From Pseudobacteriovorax antillogorgiicola (lineage in GTDB: Bacteria; Bdellovibrionota_B; Oligoflexia; Oligoflexales; Oligoflexaceae), in NCBI RefSeq assembly GCF_900177345.1, contig NZ_FWZT01000017.1:118407-182406 (forward strand): 64,000 nt of DNA. The letters are read 5' to 3'. Below are positions 43,586 through 55,043 of the stretch, piece by piece. The first letter of the stretch is position 1. Each line of letters opens with the position of its first letter. The notes under the pieces are model-generated. The model had not been told where the DNA came from. It saw only the letters and a program-made list of their open reading frames with translations, and made no database searches. Made by a program: the position numbers and the translations under genes.

Positions 43586-44383
43586 ATGGGACTTTTAGAG
43601 GGTAAACGTGGCATTATCATGGGCATCGCTAATGATCGCTCCATCGCCTCATCCATTGCCAAAGTACTTCATAGCGAAGGTGCCAAGCTCGGCTTTAGCT
43701 ACCTTCCTGACACCGGAGAAAGAGAGCGCAACAAACAACGCCTACTCCAAGTGACTGACGGACTTGACCCTCAAGTGGTATGCCCTTGTGATGTCACGAA
43801 AGACGATGACATTAAGGCATTCTTCCAGGATGTTAAAGAAAAAATGGGAACCATCGACTTCCTCATCCACTCGATCGCCTTCGCACCGACTGCTGACCTC
43901 AAGCTCAATACAATCGAATGCTCACGAGAGGGCTTCGCCAACGCCATGGACGTCAGCGTCTACAGCTTTCTGGCAACAAGCCGCGCTGCGGCAGATTTGA
44001 TGGTAGACGGTGGCTCGATCTGTGCCATGACTTACTATGGCGGCGAGAAGGTGATGCCAGGATACAACCTCATGGGCCTTTGTAAATCTGCATTGGATAC
44101 TTCCGTGAAGTACGCAGCCTACGAGCTGGGCAGCCGTAATATTCGCGTCAATGCCATCAGCGCTGGCCCGATCAAAACACTCGCAGCATCTGCTGTAGGC
44201 GACTTTAAAAGCATGCTCGGCATGTACGAATCTGTTTCACCTCTGGGTCGCAATGTCGACGGCGGCGATGTCGGTCACGGCACGACTTTCCTTGTGAGCG
44301 ACTTATCTCGGATGATTACCGGAGAGATTATGCATATTGACGCAGGATTCAACATTATGGGTGGAACTGTGCTTAAATCTTAA
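43586..44383 (+). CDS. fabI: enoyl-[acyl-carrier-protein] reductase (NADH)
   Basis: Catalyses the last step of each fatty-acid elongation round, the reduction of enoyl-ACP. The 265 residues are the standard FabI length. Visible motifs: MGIANDRSIASSIAKVL (about 12-28, Rossmann cofactor loop of the FabI type), LIHSIAFAPT near 92, the catalytic Tyr and Lys in YNLMGLCKSALD (Y-x6-K) near 157, and ISAGPIKTLAAS near 188. It is the target of triclosan and diazaborines in other species. AAGGAG precedes the ATG at 43586. The gene is followed by a short stem-loop. Confidence 0.95.
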   Translation: MGLLEGKRGIIMGIANDRSIASSIAKVLHSEGAKLGFSYLPDTGERERNKQRLLQVTDGLDPQVVCPCDVTKDDDIKAFFQDVKEKMGTIDFLIHSIAFAPTADLKLNTIECSREGFANAMDVSVYSFLATSRAAADLMVDGGSICAMTYYGGEKVMPGYNLMGLCKSALDTSVKYAAYELGSRNIRVNAISAGPIKTLAASAVGDFKSMLGMYESVSPLGRNVDGGDVGHGTTFLVSDLSRMITGEIMHIDAGFNIMGGTVLKS

Positions 44384-44387
44384 ACTC

Positions 44388-44404
44388 AGGGGCTCGGAGC
44401 CCCT
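44388..44404 (+). terminator. short stem-loop after fabI
   Basis: AGGGGCT-CGG-AGCCCCT with a three-base loop, four bases after the fabI stop. The tract after it (TAATAGATATTTT) is only weakly T-rich, so termination may be partial. Confidence 0.5.
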
Positions 44405-44509
44405 TAATAGATATTTTGACTTACTTTACTTGCATTTAACTTAGTTCCATCTTAATGCTTAAGCGATACACAAAAAGTCTTATCAAACCCTACCCATTGA
44501 AAGGCTACC

Positions 44510-46213
44510 ATGTCATTAAGTATGTACAAGAGCTATGGCCATAATATTTTGGGCCACTGGCCCCTCTACCTTGCCGGCACTCTTTCCCTTCTGCTCACCA
44601 CTTGCACCGAAGTTTTAATTCCCAAGTTTATCCAGTGGGCAGTGGACCACCTTACCAACTCCCAGGGAATACCGAGTCTGTTTCTACGGGAGACTAGGGA
44701 AGCAACACTCGATACGATGATGTACGCCTTCCTGATAGTGTTATGTGTCGGGTGGTGGGGCAGAGTTGGCTGGCGACAGCTGTTAGCACGGCGGACCCAC
44801 GATGCTGGACACAAACTTAAAACAGAGTTTTGGGACTCGCTAAAGCACCAGCCTCTATCATTTACCCAGCGTTACTCTTTAGGCGATCTGATGAATCGTG
44901 CGACCGGAGACTGGAATAAGAGTCGCTTTATTCACGGCTTTACCATGGTACTCACCTTTGATGTGGTGTTTTTCACAGTCCTGTCTCTGATATCGATGCT
45001 GATGATCGATGTCACACTCACCTTGGCTGCCCTAGTGATCGTACCCTTCCTACCCAGAGCTATCATCAAATTAAGCCGACGAGAATACGATCAACACCAA
45101 GTCGCTCAGGAGACTCTATCCGAGCTGAGTGATTCCATATCCCAGGCTGTACAAACCATTCGCCTCCAGCGCTCCACTGCAACAGAGTTAATATGGAAGA
45201 AATCTCTAGCAGCCAAAGCCAGAAGCTATGCCAAAGAGCAATTCGAAGTGCTACGAATTGGTTGGAAGATATTTATACTAGGAGCAGCCCCAACCCTGGT
45301 TGCCTATGGGGTCTTATTCACCTTTGGAGTCTATCAATACCAACAAGGGGTCATTTCAATTGGTGAATTTCTCGCTCTTCAATCCTACGTGTTGCTCCTC
45401 CAATCGCCACTATTCGAGTTGGGATCAGTGATTTCCGAGTGGCAAACAGGGTTTGCTAGCTTTGCTCGGGTCCATGAGATTCTTAGGCTTAAAAAAGAAC
45501 CCCTGCGTACTCAGGTCAAGCCTTCCCAGAAAACTGAAGCCGCTCCCACGTTCTCCGTGGAGCATATGAACTTTCGCTATCATGAAGAGACTCCTTGCCT
45601 CATTAGCATTTCACTCAAGATTCAAAAGGGCGAAAAGATCGGTATCACTGGGCCCATTGGCAGCGGGAAAACAACCTTGATCAACATCCTCGCTGGCCTT
45701 CTCGATGGCTACCAAGGAAGGGTTCTAGTGCAAGGTTTCAATATGGAAGACCTCGGTTCGGATTGGCTTAGCGAAACCATAACAGTCGTCCCTCAAAAGC
45801 CGTTTCTTTTTGCCGGCAGCATTCGCCACAACTTATCCCTAGGCGCACAGGTTACTGAGGAGCGTATGATTGCTGCCCTGAAGATGGTACGACTCTGGTC
45901 TGACGTTGAAGAGATGGCTGATGGCTTGGATACCTGGATTGGTGAGTGGGGAATAAACCTTAGTGGTGGTCAAAAGCAGCGACTCGCCATCGCTCGATCA
46001 CTCCTTAAGCATAGCGACGTTCTTATTTTAGATGATTCCCTAAGCGCTGTAGACTCTGTCACCGAGCATCACATTCTCAGTGCTCTAAGCCAAGAGTTCG
46101 AGCACAAGACCATCATCTGGACAGCACACCGCTTGTCAACGCTTCAGCTTTGTGACCGGATCTTCAAACTAGAAGATGGCCGACTGCAGCAGATTAAGGA
46201 GGCCTCACAATGA
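44510..46213 (+). CDS. ABC exporter half-transporter with degenerate Walker B (MdlA-like)
   Basis: A 567-residue fused TMD-NBD half-transporter. Six helices span about 20-310. Walker A is GPIGSGKTT (about 383-391), signature LSGGQKQRLAIAR and Walker B VLILDDSLSAVD. The Asp in place of the catalytic Glu is the mark of the degenerate site of heterodimeric exporters. AAAGG precedes the ATG. It overlaps the second half-transporter by four bases, so the two are made together. Substrate unknown; related pairs export drugs, peptides or lipids. Confidence 0.88.
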   Translation: MSLSMYKSYGHNILGHWPLYLAGTLSLLLTTCTEVLIPKFIQWAVDHLTNSQGIPSLFLRETREATLDTMMYAFLIVLCVGWWGRVGWRQLLARRTHDAGHKLKTEFWDSLKHQPLSFTQRYSLGDLMNRATGDWNKSRFIHGFTMVLTFDVVFFTVLSLISMLMIDVTLTLAALVIVPFLPRAIIKLSRREYDQHQVAQETLSELSDSISQAVQTIRLQRSTATELIWKKSLAAKARSYAKEQFEVLRIGWKIFILGAAPTLVAYGVLFTFGVYQYQQGVISIGEFLALQSYVLLLQSPLFELGSVISEWQTGFASFARVHEILRLKKEPLRTQVKPSQKTEAAPTFSVEHMNFRYHEETPCLISISLKIQKGEKIGITGPIGSGKTTLINILAGLLDGYQGRVLVQGFNMEDLGSDWLSETITVVPQKPFLFAGSIRHNLSLGAQVTEERMIAALKMVRLWSDVEEMADGLDTWIGEWGINLSGGQKQRLAIARSLLKHSDVLILDDSLSAVDSVTEHHILSALSQEFEHKTIIWTAHRLSTLQLCDRIFKLEDGRLQQIKEASQ

Positions 46214-47985
46214 TAGCAAGTCAGGACACGATTCAGGAACAAAGTGACTTTCGGTCAATCATAGCTCTTTTCAATTACGGTCAAGGTAACTATAAAAATC
46301 TTTTCTTAGCAATTGGCTTTATTTTAGCGTCTTCTGCAGTTCTTATGATGTCTGCCAAGCTCATGGGTCTGCTAGCCGAGGCATTGGTCTCAGGTGCTGA
46401 GCAAAGCAGAATTGCCAGCTTAGTCGCCGGTATTCTATTATTTGAAAGCGTCAATCTTTTGGTTTACTACAAGGGCAGGGTTGGGCTAGCCAGAGTCACC
46501 AATGAGGTGGCCTACGGCATTCGCGTTGCTCTTTTTAATAAATTAGGCAGACTCCCAATCCCATACTTCGACCAGGAACCTTTAGGCCGCACCATGACTC
46601 GCCTCACAGCCGATGTCGAAGGCATCGAGTCGTTCTTTAGTAATACTTTGCCTCGGGTATTCACGGCTGTGATCACCATTACCTCAGTCTTACTAGCCAT
46701 GCTTCTTACAGACTGGAAGTTTGGAGCAGTTATCGTAGCCTCCAGCCTCCCTGCGGTGATGTTTACGATTGCCCTACGTAAGCCGGTGCGAAGCTGGTTG
46801 AGAGAATACAAGAAACGCTCGGCGGCCCTAAATGCCCAACTAGCGGAGTTCATCAACGGCCTGAGCGTGATCAAGATCTTTGGTATCGAGGGTTGGACTA
46901 AAAAAGAGTTCGATGGTAGCTCTCGCCATCTCCTTCGTGCAGCGATTAGTCTGATGAACTGGAATAGCTTCATTCGTCCATTGGCAGCCTTGCTCTGCGC
47001 ACTTCCAATTCTAGTTATTCTTTGGTACGGCGGGCATCAGGCCCTAGATGAATCTATCTCTATTGGTTTATTGGTCGCCTTTGTTCGCTACGGGGAACGT
47101 TATTTCAGACCGATTATGATGCTATCGTTTGAGCTTCATCTGATCCAAGACGCGATTGCCTCATCCGAAAGAGTACGGAAAATGCTTGATGAAAAGACCG
47201 AGTCTGACACCCTCAATCAAGACGGCACCCGACAGCAAAAGATCCAGGGTAAAATCGAATACCGGAACGTGTGGATGGAGTATAAAAAGGACTCCCCGGT
47301 TTTAAAAGATGTATCTTTCACCATCAATGCTGGCGAAAGTGTCGCTCTTGTCGGTAGAACCGGCTCTGGCAAGACTACCACCATTCAATTACTGCCTCAA
47401 CTCTATGGAATTTCGGGCGGCGAGATTCTTATCGATAATAAACCACTAAGCGAGTGGTCACGGCTTTCTATTCGGCAGCAGATGGGGATTGTGAGCCAGG
47501 ACGTAACGATCTTTCATGGGAGCATCCGGGACAATCTCATCGTAGCTCTTCCTGATGGTCACCCCGGTGTCCCGGACGAAGAATTACTTGCCATATGCCA
47601 ACGCACAGGACTCTTTGAAGTTATCGATCGACTGCCGCAAAAGCTTGATACCGTCTGCCTCGATAATGGTGCAAACTTTAGCATGGGTGAACGCCAGCTG
47701 ATGGCATTTACGAGGATGCTGGTCCGCGATCCAGCGATCCTGGTACTCGATGAAGCCACTGCTAATGTCGACGAGGCATTTGAAGCGAAGATTCAACAAG
47801 CCATCCAGGAAGTTTTAAAAGGGCGCACAACTTTCGTGATCGCTCACCGGCTCAACACCATTCAGGACTGCGATAAGATCCTTGTCTTTGACCAAGGTCG
47901 GGTGGTGGAGCAGGGTCAGCACAAAGGGCTGCTGGCCCAAGATGGGGCATATTCCAAACTAGTTTCGAGGCAGATCTATGATTGA
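46210..47985 (+). CDS. ABC exporter half-transporter with intact Walker B (MdlB-like)
   Basis: The 591-residue partner. Six helices lie in about 30-330, and the NBD has Walker A VGRTGSGKTTT (about 384-394), signature region NFSMGERQLMAFTR and Walker B AILVLDEATANVD with the catalytic Glu. FSMGE replaces LSGGQ. In a heterodimer this deviant signature faces the degenerate Walker B of the partner, so one site is inactive and one is intact, the usual asymmetric design. It overlaps the HAD gene by eight bases. Confidence 0.88.
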   Translation: MIASQDTIQEQSDFRSIIALFNYGQGNYKNLFLAIGFILASSAVLMMSAKLMGLLAEALVSGAEQSRIASLVAGILLFESVNLLVYYKGRVGLARVTNEVAYGIRVALFNKLGRLPIPYFDQEPLGRTMTRLTADVEGIESFFSNTLPRVFTAVITITSVLLAMLLTDWKFGAVIVASSLPAVMFTIALRKPVRSWLREYKKRSAALNAQLAEFINGLSVIKIFGIEGWTKKEFDGSSRHLLRAAISLMNWNSFIRPLAALLCALPILVILWYGGHQALDESISIGLLVAFVRYGERYFRPIMMLSFELHLIQDAIASSERVRKMLDEKTESDTLNQDGTRQQKIQGKIEYRNVWMEYKKDSPVLKDVSFTINAGESVALVGRTGSGKTTTIQLLPQLYGISGGEILIDNKPLSEWSRLSIRQQMGIVSQDVTIFHGSIRDNLIVALPDGHPGVPDEELLAICQRTGLFEVIDRLPQKLDTVCLDNGANFSMGERQLMAFTRMLVRDPAILVLDEATANVDEAFEAKIQQAIQEVLKGRTTFVIAHRLNTIQDCDKILVFDQGRVVEQGQHKGLLAQDGAYSKLVSRQIYD

Positions 47986-48706
47986 TCCGAAAGCAAGTAT
48001 CGAAAGCAAGATTGAACAGGTACAATCCAAAGGCGACCTTGCACTGGTGATCTTTGATATCGATGATACCATCATTGATTGTCGTCACCGTAAACTGAAA
48101 GTCTTCCGAGACTTTTGCAGCCAAGATCAGATACAAGATCAATTTCGCCAAGAATCCGAAATAGTCCTTAACGCGAACATCCAAGACATTGCCTATCGGG
48201 TGACTGACTGCATGAAGAACTTAGGAATCAAATCAATAGATTTCGTTGAGCAGCTCGCCACGTTTTGGGTGGGGAACTACTTCACTTATCCCTACATCAA
48301 AGACGACTTACCTTTTCCCGGCGCAGAATCTTTTGTCCAAGGCTGCCACAACGCAGGGGCCCACATTGTGTACTTGACCGGGCGCGATGAGCCAGGGATG
48401 GGTCGCGGAACCCGAGAAATTCTGGCTAAGCTAGACTTCCCCTGGAAGAACGATGACACCAGCCTATTTATGAAGCCTGATCCTGCCATGGATGATTTTT
48501 CTTACAAGAAAGCTGTGCTCAATGATATCGCCAAGCTAGGAACCGTGGTAGCATCCTTTGAAAACGAGCTAAAGAACCTCAATCAGATGGCTGCACATTT
48601 TCCCGAGGCTCTCATGTACTGGCGCAACACGCTTTATCTACCAGATCCTCCCGAGCCTCATCCGAAGGTGGAAACCCTGAGCCACTTTCCCAAAGTCATT
48701 TCGTGA
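47978..48706 (+). CDS. HAD-family phosphohydrolase
   Basis: A 242-residue cytoplasmic HAD hydrolase. Motif I is VIFDIDDTIIDC (about 24-35; nucleophile Asp and D+2 general acid), motif II is VYLTGRDE near 125. A cap insertion lies between motifs I and II (about 50-105). Later motifs are less clear, with KPDPAMDDFSYKKAV near 163 (Lys) and VASFENELKNL near 187 (Asp replaced by Glu/Asn in the acid motif). It overlaps the ABC exporter gene, so it is co-translated with it. The substrate is unknown; a phosphorylated exported molecule is possible (inference). Confidence 0.78.
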   Translation: MIDPKASIESKIEQVQSKGDLALVIFDIDDTIIDCRHRKLKVFRDFCSQDQIQDQFRQESEIVLNANIQDIAYRVTDCMKNLGIKSIDFVEQLATFWVGNYFTYPYIKDDLPFPGAESFVQGCHNAGAHIVYLTGRDEPGMGRGTREILAKLDFPWKNDDTSLFMKPDPAMDDFSYKKAVLNDIAKLGTVVASFENELKNLNQMAAHFPEALMYWRNTLYLPDPPEPHPKVETLSHFPKVIS

Positions 48707-48764
48707 TTCTTGAAAATCTGCTATGGATGGCCCTACATCAATCTAATTATTGAGGGGGCGTCCC

Positions 48765-50249
48765 ATGGCAGAGTTTATCCTAGCCTTCGACCAAGGCACG
48801 ACAAGTTCACGGGCCTTATTGGTAGATCAAAAAGGAACCATCGCAGCGGTTGCCCAGAAGGAGTTTAAGCAGATCTACCCCCAGCAAGGCTGGGTGGAGC
48901 ATGACCCTATGGAAATTTGGTCAAGTCAGCTATCGTGCGCTCAAGAGGTGATGGCAACGGTCGCGGCCGGCGATAAGGTCGTGGCCATAGGCATCACGAA
49001 CCAACGTGAAACCGCCATCGTCTGGGACCGACAAACCGGCAAACCCATATATAATGCTATCGTTTGGCAAGACCGCCGCACTGCTGGAATTTGCGATAGA
49101 ATGAAGGATCAAAACTTGGAAGCCACGATTCGAGAGTCTTCTGGCCTCGTGGTTGACGCCTATTTCTCTGGAACTAAGGTCCAATGGATATTGGATAACG
49201 TGGATGATGCAAGAGAAAAAGCTGCAGCAGGAGACTTGGTTTTTGGTACTGTCGATTCATGGTTGCTGTGGCAGCTAACTGAGGGCCGCGTCCATGCCAC
49301 CGATGTCTCCAATGCCTGCCGGACGATGCTATTCAATATTAAAGATATGGCTTGGGATGACCAACTCCTAGATATTTTAAAAGTTCCAAAATCAATGCTA
49401 CCCGAAGTGAAAAGCAACAGCGAAACATACGGGTTTTCCAAGCTCTTTGGCTATGAGATCCCCATTGCTGGTATGGCTGGGGACCAACACGCTGCTCTGT
49501 TTGGCCAGATGTGCACGGAAAAAGGCATGGTAAAGAACACCTATGGAACCGGCTGTTTCTTGATGATGAACACCGGTCCAAAGCCGATCCTCTCTCAAAA
49601 TAAACTTCTTACCACCATTGCTTGGCAACGAGGGGACGAGGTGAATTACGCACTGGAAGGCAGCATCTTCATGGGTGGCGCCATCGTGCAATGGCTTAGG
49701 GATGAACTGGGGCTGATTAAGTCATCGTCCGAAGTCGAGACCCTGGCCGAGCAGGTTACCGATAACGGTGGAGTCTACTTGGTGCCAGCATTTGTCGGTT
49801 TGGGGGCACCCCATTGGGACCAATATGCTCGCGGCACCATCCTCGGGATGACAAGGGGCTCTAATAAGGCTCACATTGCCCGTGCTGCTCTAGAGTCCAT
49901 CGCCTATCAAACGAAGGATGTGGTCGCTGCTATGGAAGCTGATGCTGGAATGAAGTTGCGGCAACTGAGAGTTGATGGCGGTGCCTCCATCAATAACAAC
50001 TTAATGCAGTTTCAGTCTGATATTTTAAAGACCGACGTGATCCGCCCGCAAGTCTTAGAAACCACAGCGATAGGCGCTGCCTACTTCGCAGGTCTCGCCA
50101 TTGGTTTCTGGAAAAGCGTCGCTGAGATCAAGGAGCTGTGGCAAGAAGATCGGCAGTTTAGCCCGGATATGAGCGATGACGCCCGCAACCATTACTTGCA
50201 GAAGTGGTCGCAGGCGGTTTCCTGCGCTAAGGGTTGGGCAAAGACCTAG
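48765..50249 (+). CDS. glpK: glycerol kinase
   Basis: Phosphorylates glycerol to sn-glycerol-3-phosphate with ATP. The start at 48765 is chosen because GAGGGGG lies before it and it gives [20 protein letters not shown], the standard FGGY-kinase start. Other blocks: [14 protein letters not shown] near 83, [24 protein letters not shown] near 237, [14 protein letters not shown] and [14 protein letters not shown] near 404. The 494 residues are standard. No glpF or glpD is adjacent. Its stop codon lies at the left edge of the inverted repeat shared with guaD. Confidence 0.95.
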   Translation: MAEFILAFDQGTTSSRALLVDQKGTIAAVAQKEFKQIYPQQGWVEHDPMEIWSSQLSCAQEVMATVAAGDKVVAIGITNQRETAIVWDRQTGKPIYNAIVWQDRRTAGICDRMKDQNLEATIRESSGLVVDAYFSGTKVQWILDNVDDAREKAAAGDLVFGTVDSWLLWQLTEGRVHATDVSNACRTMLFNIKDMAWDDQLLDILKVPKSMLPEVKSNSETYGFSKLFGYEIPIAGMAGDQHAALFGQMCTEKGMVKNTYGTGCFLMMNTGPKPILSQNKLLTTIAWQRGDEVNYALEGSIFMGGAIVQWLRDELGLIKSSSEVETLAEQVTDNGGVYLVPAFVGLGAPHWDQYARGTILGMTRGSNKAHIARAALESIAYQTKDVVAAMEADAGMKLRQLRVDGGASINNNLMQFQSDILKTDVIRPQVLETTAIGAAYFAGLAIGFWKSVAEIKELWQEDRQFSPDMSDDARNHYLQKWSQAVSCAKGWAKT

Positions 50250-50372
50250 TGCTTATTCACATTTAATCCTCGGCGTTGTTGTCTTCGTCTCTCAATCGTC
50301 GCTGTACGGGAGTACTATCTCCTCATTCATTCCTCGACGCCTAGCCGAGAATCCAATGTGACTAAGCACTAG
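50246..50372. repeat. 127-bp imperfect inverted repeat (MITE-like or bidirectional terminator)
   Basis: Two 29-base arms, 50246-50274 and 50344-50372, match at 25 of 29 positions when one is reversed. The outermost 10 bases (CTAGTGCTTA) are identical. The 69-base centre has no open frame. The ends are CTAG, a palindrome that also serves as a 4-bp target duplication of IS5-type elements, leaving a 119-bp element with TGCTTA ends. The glpK stop is in the left arm and the guaD stop in the right. Removing the element would join the flanks as CTAG and let guaD read on into a further six codons. A single hairpin terminator without U-run is the alternative. Confidence 0.6.
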
Positions 50373-51657
50373 TGTTGTTTTCAAAGATTTTTCGCCCCTT
50401 AACCCAAAGGCTTTCGAGGTTGCGATCATCACAGTGAAAGATTAGAGCAGAAAGAAACTGACGATGGTCGTGACAGTAGGGGAGGCGACGCTTTAGGAGT
50501 TCGCGACGACTTGGGTCAATCACTTGAAAGTCTGCTTGCTTCCCTGCTTCTAGAGATCCAATACGATCACTCAATTGTAATCCCTGTGCCGCCCCGAGGG
50601 TAGCTGCAAAGAACAGATCCTCGGGCAAAACCTGCTCTCGACGCAGTTTAGATACTTTCACCGCTTCTGCCATGGTTTGCCATAGAGAAAAGCTTGTTCC
50701 CGCACCTACATCAGTCCCTAAGCCAAGAACTATCCCTTGCTCGCGAAACGATCGATAGGGCAATAAACCACTACCTAAAAAAAGATTCGATGTTGGGCAA
50801 TGCGACACCATCGTTCGGGAGCGTTTTAGCCGCTCTCTCTCAGAAGCGCTGGCGTATATTCCATGAGCTAGAATACAACGTTCATTGATCAAGCCATAGT
50901 CTTCATAAACACCGAGGTAGTCAGTAGATTTTGGAAACAAGTCCTTCACCCAGGCGACTTCATCCAAGTTCTCCGCAAAGTGAGTCTGCACATATAGCTT
51001 CGGGTTTTTAACTAAAAGATCAGAAATTCCTTGAAGCAAGTCAGCACTGCAACTGGGGGCAAATCGGGGGCTCAGGGCATAGAATAGCCGCTCATCCTTA
51101 CCATTCCAATCTTGAATGAGTTGAGATTGCGCTTGAAGATCATCATCAATTTGATCGAGCATACCCTCTGGCGCAAAGCGATTCATACTAATCTTGCCAG
51201 AGACCAACCTTGCCCCGTTGCGATCAAACTCCTCAAACAGGATCTGAGTCGCACTTTTCTTTGAACACGCAAAGGCCACCGCGGTGCAAGTGCCATGACG
51301 AAACAGTTCATTGGCAAAGGCTTTTGCTGAATCTTTGGCCTGCTCGGGGTCTTGTATGAGAGCGGTTTCGTGAGGAAAGGTGTGCTCATCCAGCCACTCC
51401 AGTAGCTCTCCCGAGTAAACCCCAATCATATCCGTCTGAGGGAAGTGGACATGAGTATCGATGAAGCCAGGGAGAATCAATCGATCACCATAGTCCACGA
51501 TACGATCGGCATGCCCACAGTCTTTCTTAGGCATAACGCTCGTGATGGTTCCCTGGTCATCAATCATCAAGCCATGATCGGGCCTTGAATCGATAGACAA
51601 AGTACCTTGTGCATCTTGCACAACTTGAAAAATATGACCAATGATCGCGGTGGACAT
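50362..51657 (-). CDS. guaD: guanine deaminase
   Basis: Deaminates guanine to xanthine. The ATG at 51657 is preferred; GGGGGG lies about five bases upstream and the adjacent ATG has poorer spacing. The longer frame to 51750 would overlap prfC. Metal ligands: FIDTHVHFPQTDMIG (HxH, about 66-71, followed by the family block YSGELLEWLDEHTFP), QTHFAENLDEV near 214, LAHGIYAS near 252 and GLGTDVGAGTSFS near 301. The 431 residues match the family. The C-terminal codons and stop lie in the inverted repeat shared with glpK, so the tail may have been changed by it. Confidence 0.9.
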   Translation of the reverse strand: MSTAIIGHIFQVVQDAQGTLSIDSRPDHGLMIDDQGTITSVMPKKDCGHADRIVDYGDRLILPGFIDTHVHFPQTDMIGVYSGELLEWLDEHTFPHETALIQDPEQAKDSAKAFANELFRHGTCTAVAFACSKKSATQILFEEFDRNGARLVSGKISMNRFAPEGMLDQIDDDLQAQSQLIQDWNGKDERLFYALSPRFAPSCSADLLQGISDLLVKNPKLYVQTHFAENLDEVAWVKDLFPKSTDYLGVYEDYGLINERCILAHGIYASASERERLKRSRTMVSHCPTSNLFLGSGLLPYRSFREQGIVLGLGTDVGAGTSFSLWQTMAEAVKVSKLRREQVLPEDLFFAATLGAAQGLQLSDRIGSLEAGKQADFQVIDPSRRELLKRRLPYCHDHRQFLSALIFHCDDRNLESLWVKGRKIFENNTSA

Positions 51658-51718
51658 CATTCCCCCCGGTTTGTTTGCATCGAGTTTTGAACGGCGAGCG
51701 TTGCTCGCCATGATAATT

Positions 51719-53308
51719 TTAGATTTTTTCTGAAGTAGCTTGGTACTCAATTTTTGGAAAGCGTTCTTTGAGAAAGTTTAGACGCCACAAGTCATCCAGT
51801 AGAATCGCCTTCTGACCATGCTGATCATCACAGATCAAGTGGCTTTGAGCTCTTACATATTCGTCTAGGGCATCTTCATCATCGCTGAAGATCCATCGCG
51901 CCGCACTGTATGGCAGTCTCGCAAACGTGACCTGCACTCCATATTCATGCTGTATCCGGTATTGCACCACATCAAACTGAAGCACTCCCACAACCCCAAG
52001 GATTTGGTCGTTGTTGTTGATGGGCCGAAACACCTGCACAGCGCCTTCCTCAGAGAGCTGATCCAAAGCCTTGTTGAGCTGCTTAGACTTCAATGGGTCT
52101 TTCAAAGTCACGCGAGCAAAATGCTCGGGAGCAAAGACCGGAACCCCTGTGAAATGTAGTTTCTCACCTTGGGTGAGGGTGTCACCTATTTTAAAAACAC
52201 CTGGATCGTGGATACCCACAATGTCCCCAGCAAAGGCTTCGTCTACCAGGCTCCTGTCTTGGGACATAAATTGCGTCGGGCGGCCAAGTCGTTGGTCTTT
52301 ACCTAATCTCACAATGTGGGACTTCATGCCGCGCTCGAACTTACCTGAACAAATCCTCATAAAGGCAACGCGGTCTCGGTGAGCTGGATCCATGTTTGCC
52401 TGAATCTTGAACACAAATCCAGTGAATTTAGATTCCATAGGATCAACCGCACGCTCTTGAGCTTCGCGAGGCAGTGGGGGAGGAGCTAGGGTGATCAAAC
52501 CTTCAAGTAGAGGCTCTATACCAAATGTCTTCAAAGCAGAACCGAAAAACACCGGTGCTAACTCACCACGTAGATAGCGGTCTCTATCTAGGGTATCCCC
52601 AGCGCCATCAAGGAGTTCAATCTCGGCTTGGAGCGTTTCTGCTAATTCCTCACCTAACTCAGCAACAACCTCTGGGCTATCAAGGCTCAAGTCCTTCAAA
52701 GGCACAGGTCGAGAGCGTTCGGCGTCTTTGTCGTAGATTAATAGCTTGTTATCAAGCCGATGGTAGACGCCTCGGAAGCGATCACCCATCCCGATTGGCC
52801 AGGTAACAGGGGTTACGGAAATACCAAGAGTATTCTCAATTTCTTCCATCAACTCGAAGGGATCTTTCCCCTCACGATCCATTTTATTAATAAACGCTAG
52901 AACGGGGGTCTTGCGCAGGCTACAAACTTCGTAGAGTTTTTTGGTCTGAGCCTCTACACCATTGGCGCAGTCAATGATCATCAGTGCACTGTCGACTGCT
53001 GTCAGAGTTCGGTACGTGTCTTCAGAGAAGTCCTGGTGACCCGGAGTATCGATCAGATTCATTTCATGATCTTTATAAGGAAACTTCATCACAGACGAGG
53101 TGACAGAGATTCCTCTTTGCTTTTCCAGCTCCATCCAGTCAGAAGTGGCAAACTTCTTTGAGCGTTTCGCCTTGACGCTACCTGCCATCTGAATCGCTCC
53201 ACCGTAAAGGAGCAGTTTTTCTGTCATGGTGGTCTTACCAGCATCCGGGTGGGAAATAATCGCAAAGGTTCGACGACGCTTGATCTCTTTCTCAAAACTC
53301 ACTGGCAT
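51719..53308 (-). CDS. prfC: peptide chain release factor 3
   Basis: A GTPase that recycles RF1/RF2 after termination. The 529 residues match RF3. G1 is SHPDAGKTTMTEKLL (about 19-33), G3 is DTPGHQDFSEDTYRTL (about 87-102), G4 is FINKMDREGKDPFEL near 139-153. The C-terminal RF3 domain includes APEHFARVTLKDPLKSKQL and GVVGVLQFDVVQYRIQHEYG, which are family-specific. It is divergent from guaB and followed by guaD after 61 bases. Confidence 0.95.
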   Translation of the reverse strand: MPVSFEKEIKRRRTFAIISHPDAGKTTMTEKLLLYGGAIQMAGSVKAKRSKKFATSDWMELEKQRGISVTSSVMKFPYKDHEMNLIDTPGHQDFSEDTYRTLTAVDSALMIIDCANGVEAQTKKLYEVCSLRKTPVLAFINKMDREGKDPFELMEEIENTLGISVTPVTWPIGMGDRFRGVYHRLDNKLLIYDKDAERSRPVPLKDLSLDSPEVVAELGEELAETLQAEIELLDGAGDTLDRDRYLRGELAPVFFGSALKTFGIEPLLEGLITLAPPPLPREAQERAVDPMESKFTGFVFKIQANMDPAHRDRVAFMRICSGKFERGMKSHIVRLGKDQRLGRPTQFMSQDRSLVDEAFAGDIVGIHDPGVFKIGDTLTQGEKLHFTGVPVFAPEHFARVTLKDPLKSKQLNKALDQLSEEGAVQVFRPINNNDQILGVVGVLQFDVVQYRIQHEYGVQVTFARLPYSAARWIFSDDEDALDEYVRAQSHLICDDQHGQKAILLDDLWRLNFLKERFPKIEYQATSEKI

Positions 53309-53550
53309 TCCTCAATCATAATGGCTTACGACAAAAGTACCGAAACAATAGGCTTGGATAACCCAGATTCCGCAACTAATCAAGGCCATTGGCTCCATAA
53401 GAGCGATTCATCAGTCAATTTGCAGAAAGGTGCTTGGCGAGGGCCAATTAAAGTGATAGGATCTCCCATTAAAAAATTTACTTACCATTTTGGCATAGTA
53501 TAAGATGAGAACCAATCAAATCCATAAATCTACTGAACATATAAGAATAG

Positions 53551-55032
<1,482 letters not shown>

Positions 55033-55043
55033 GGAGATTCATC

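Noticed and set aside
53322..53503. Short plus-strand frame between prfC and guaB
   Set aside because: No ribosome site, no domain and codon pattern unlike the neighbours; likely the untranslated leader/promoter region of guaB.
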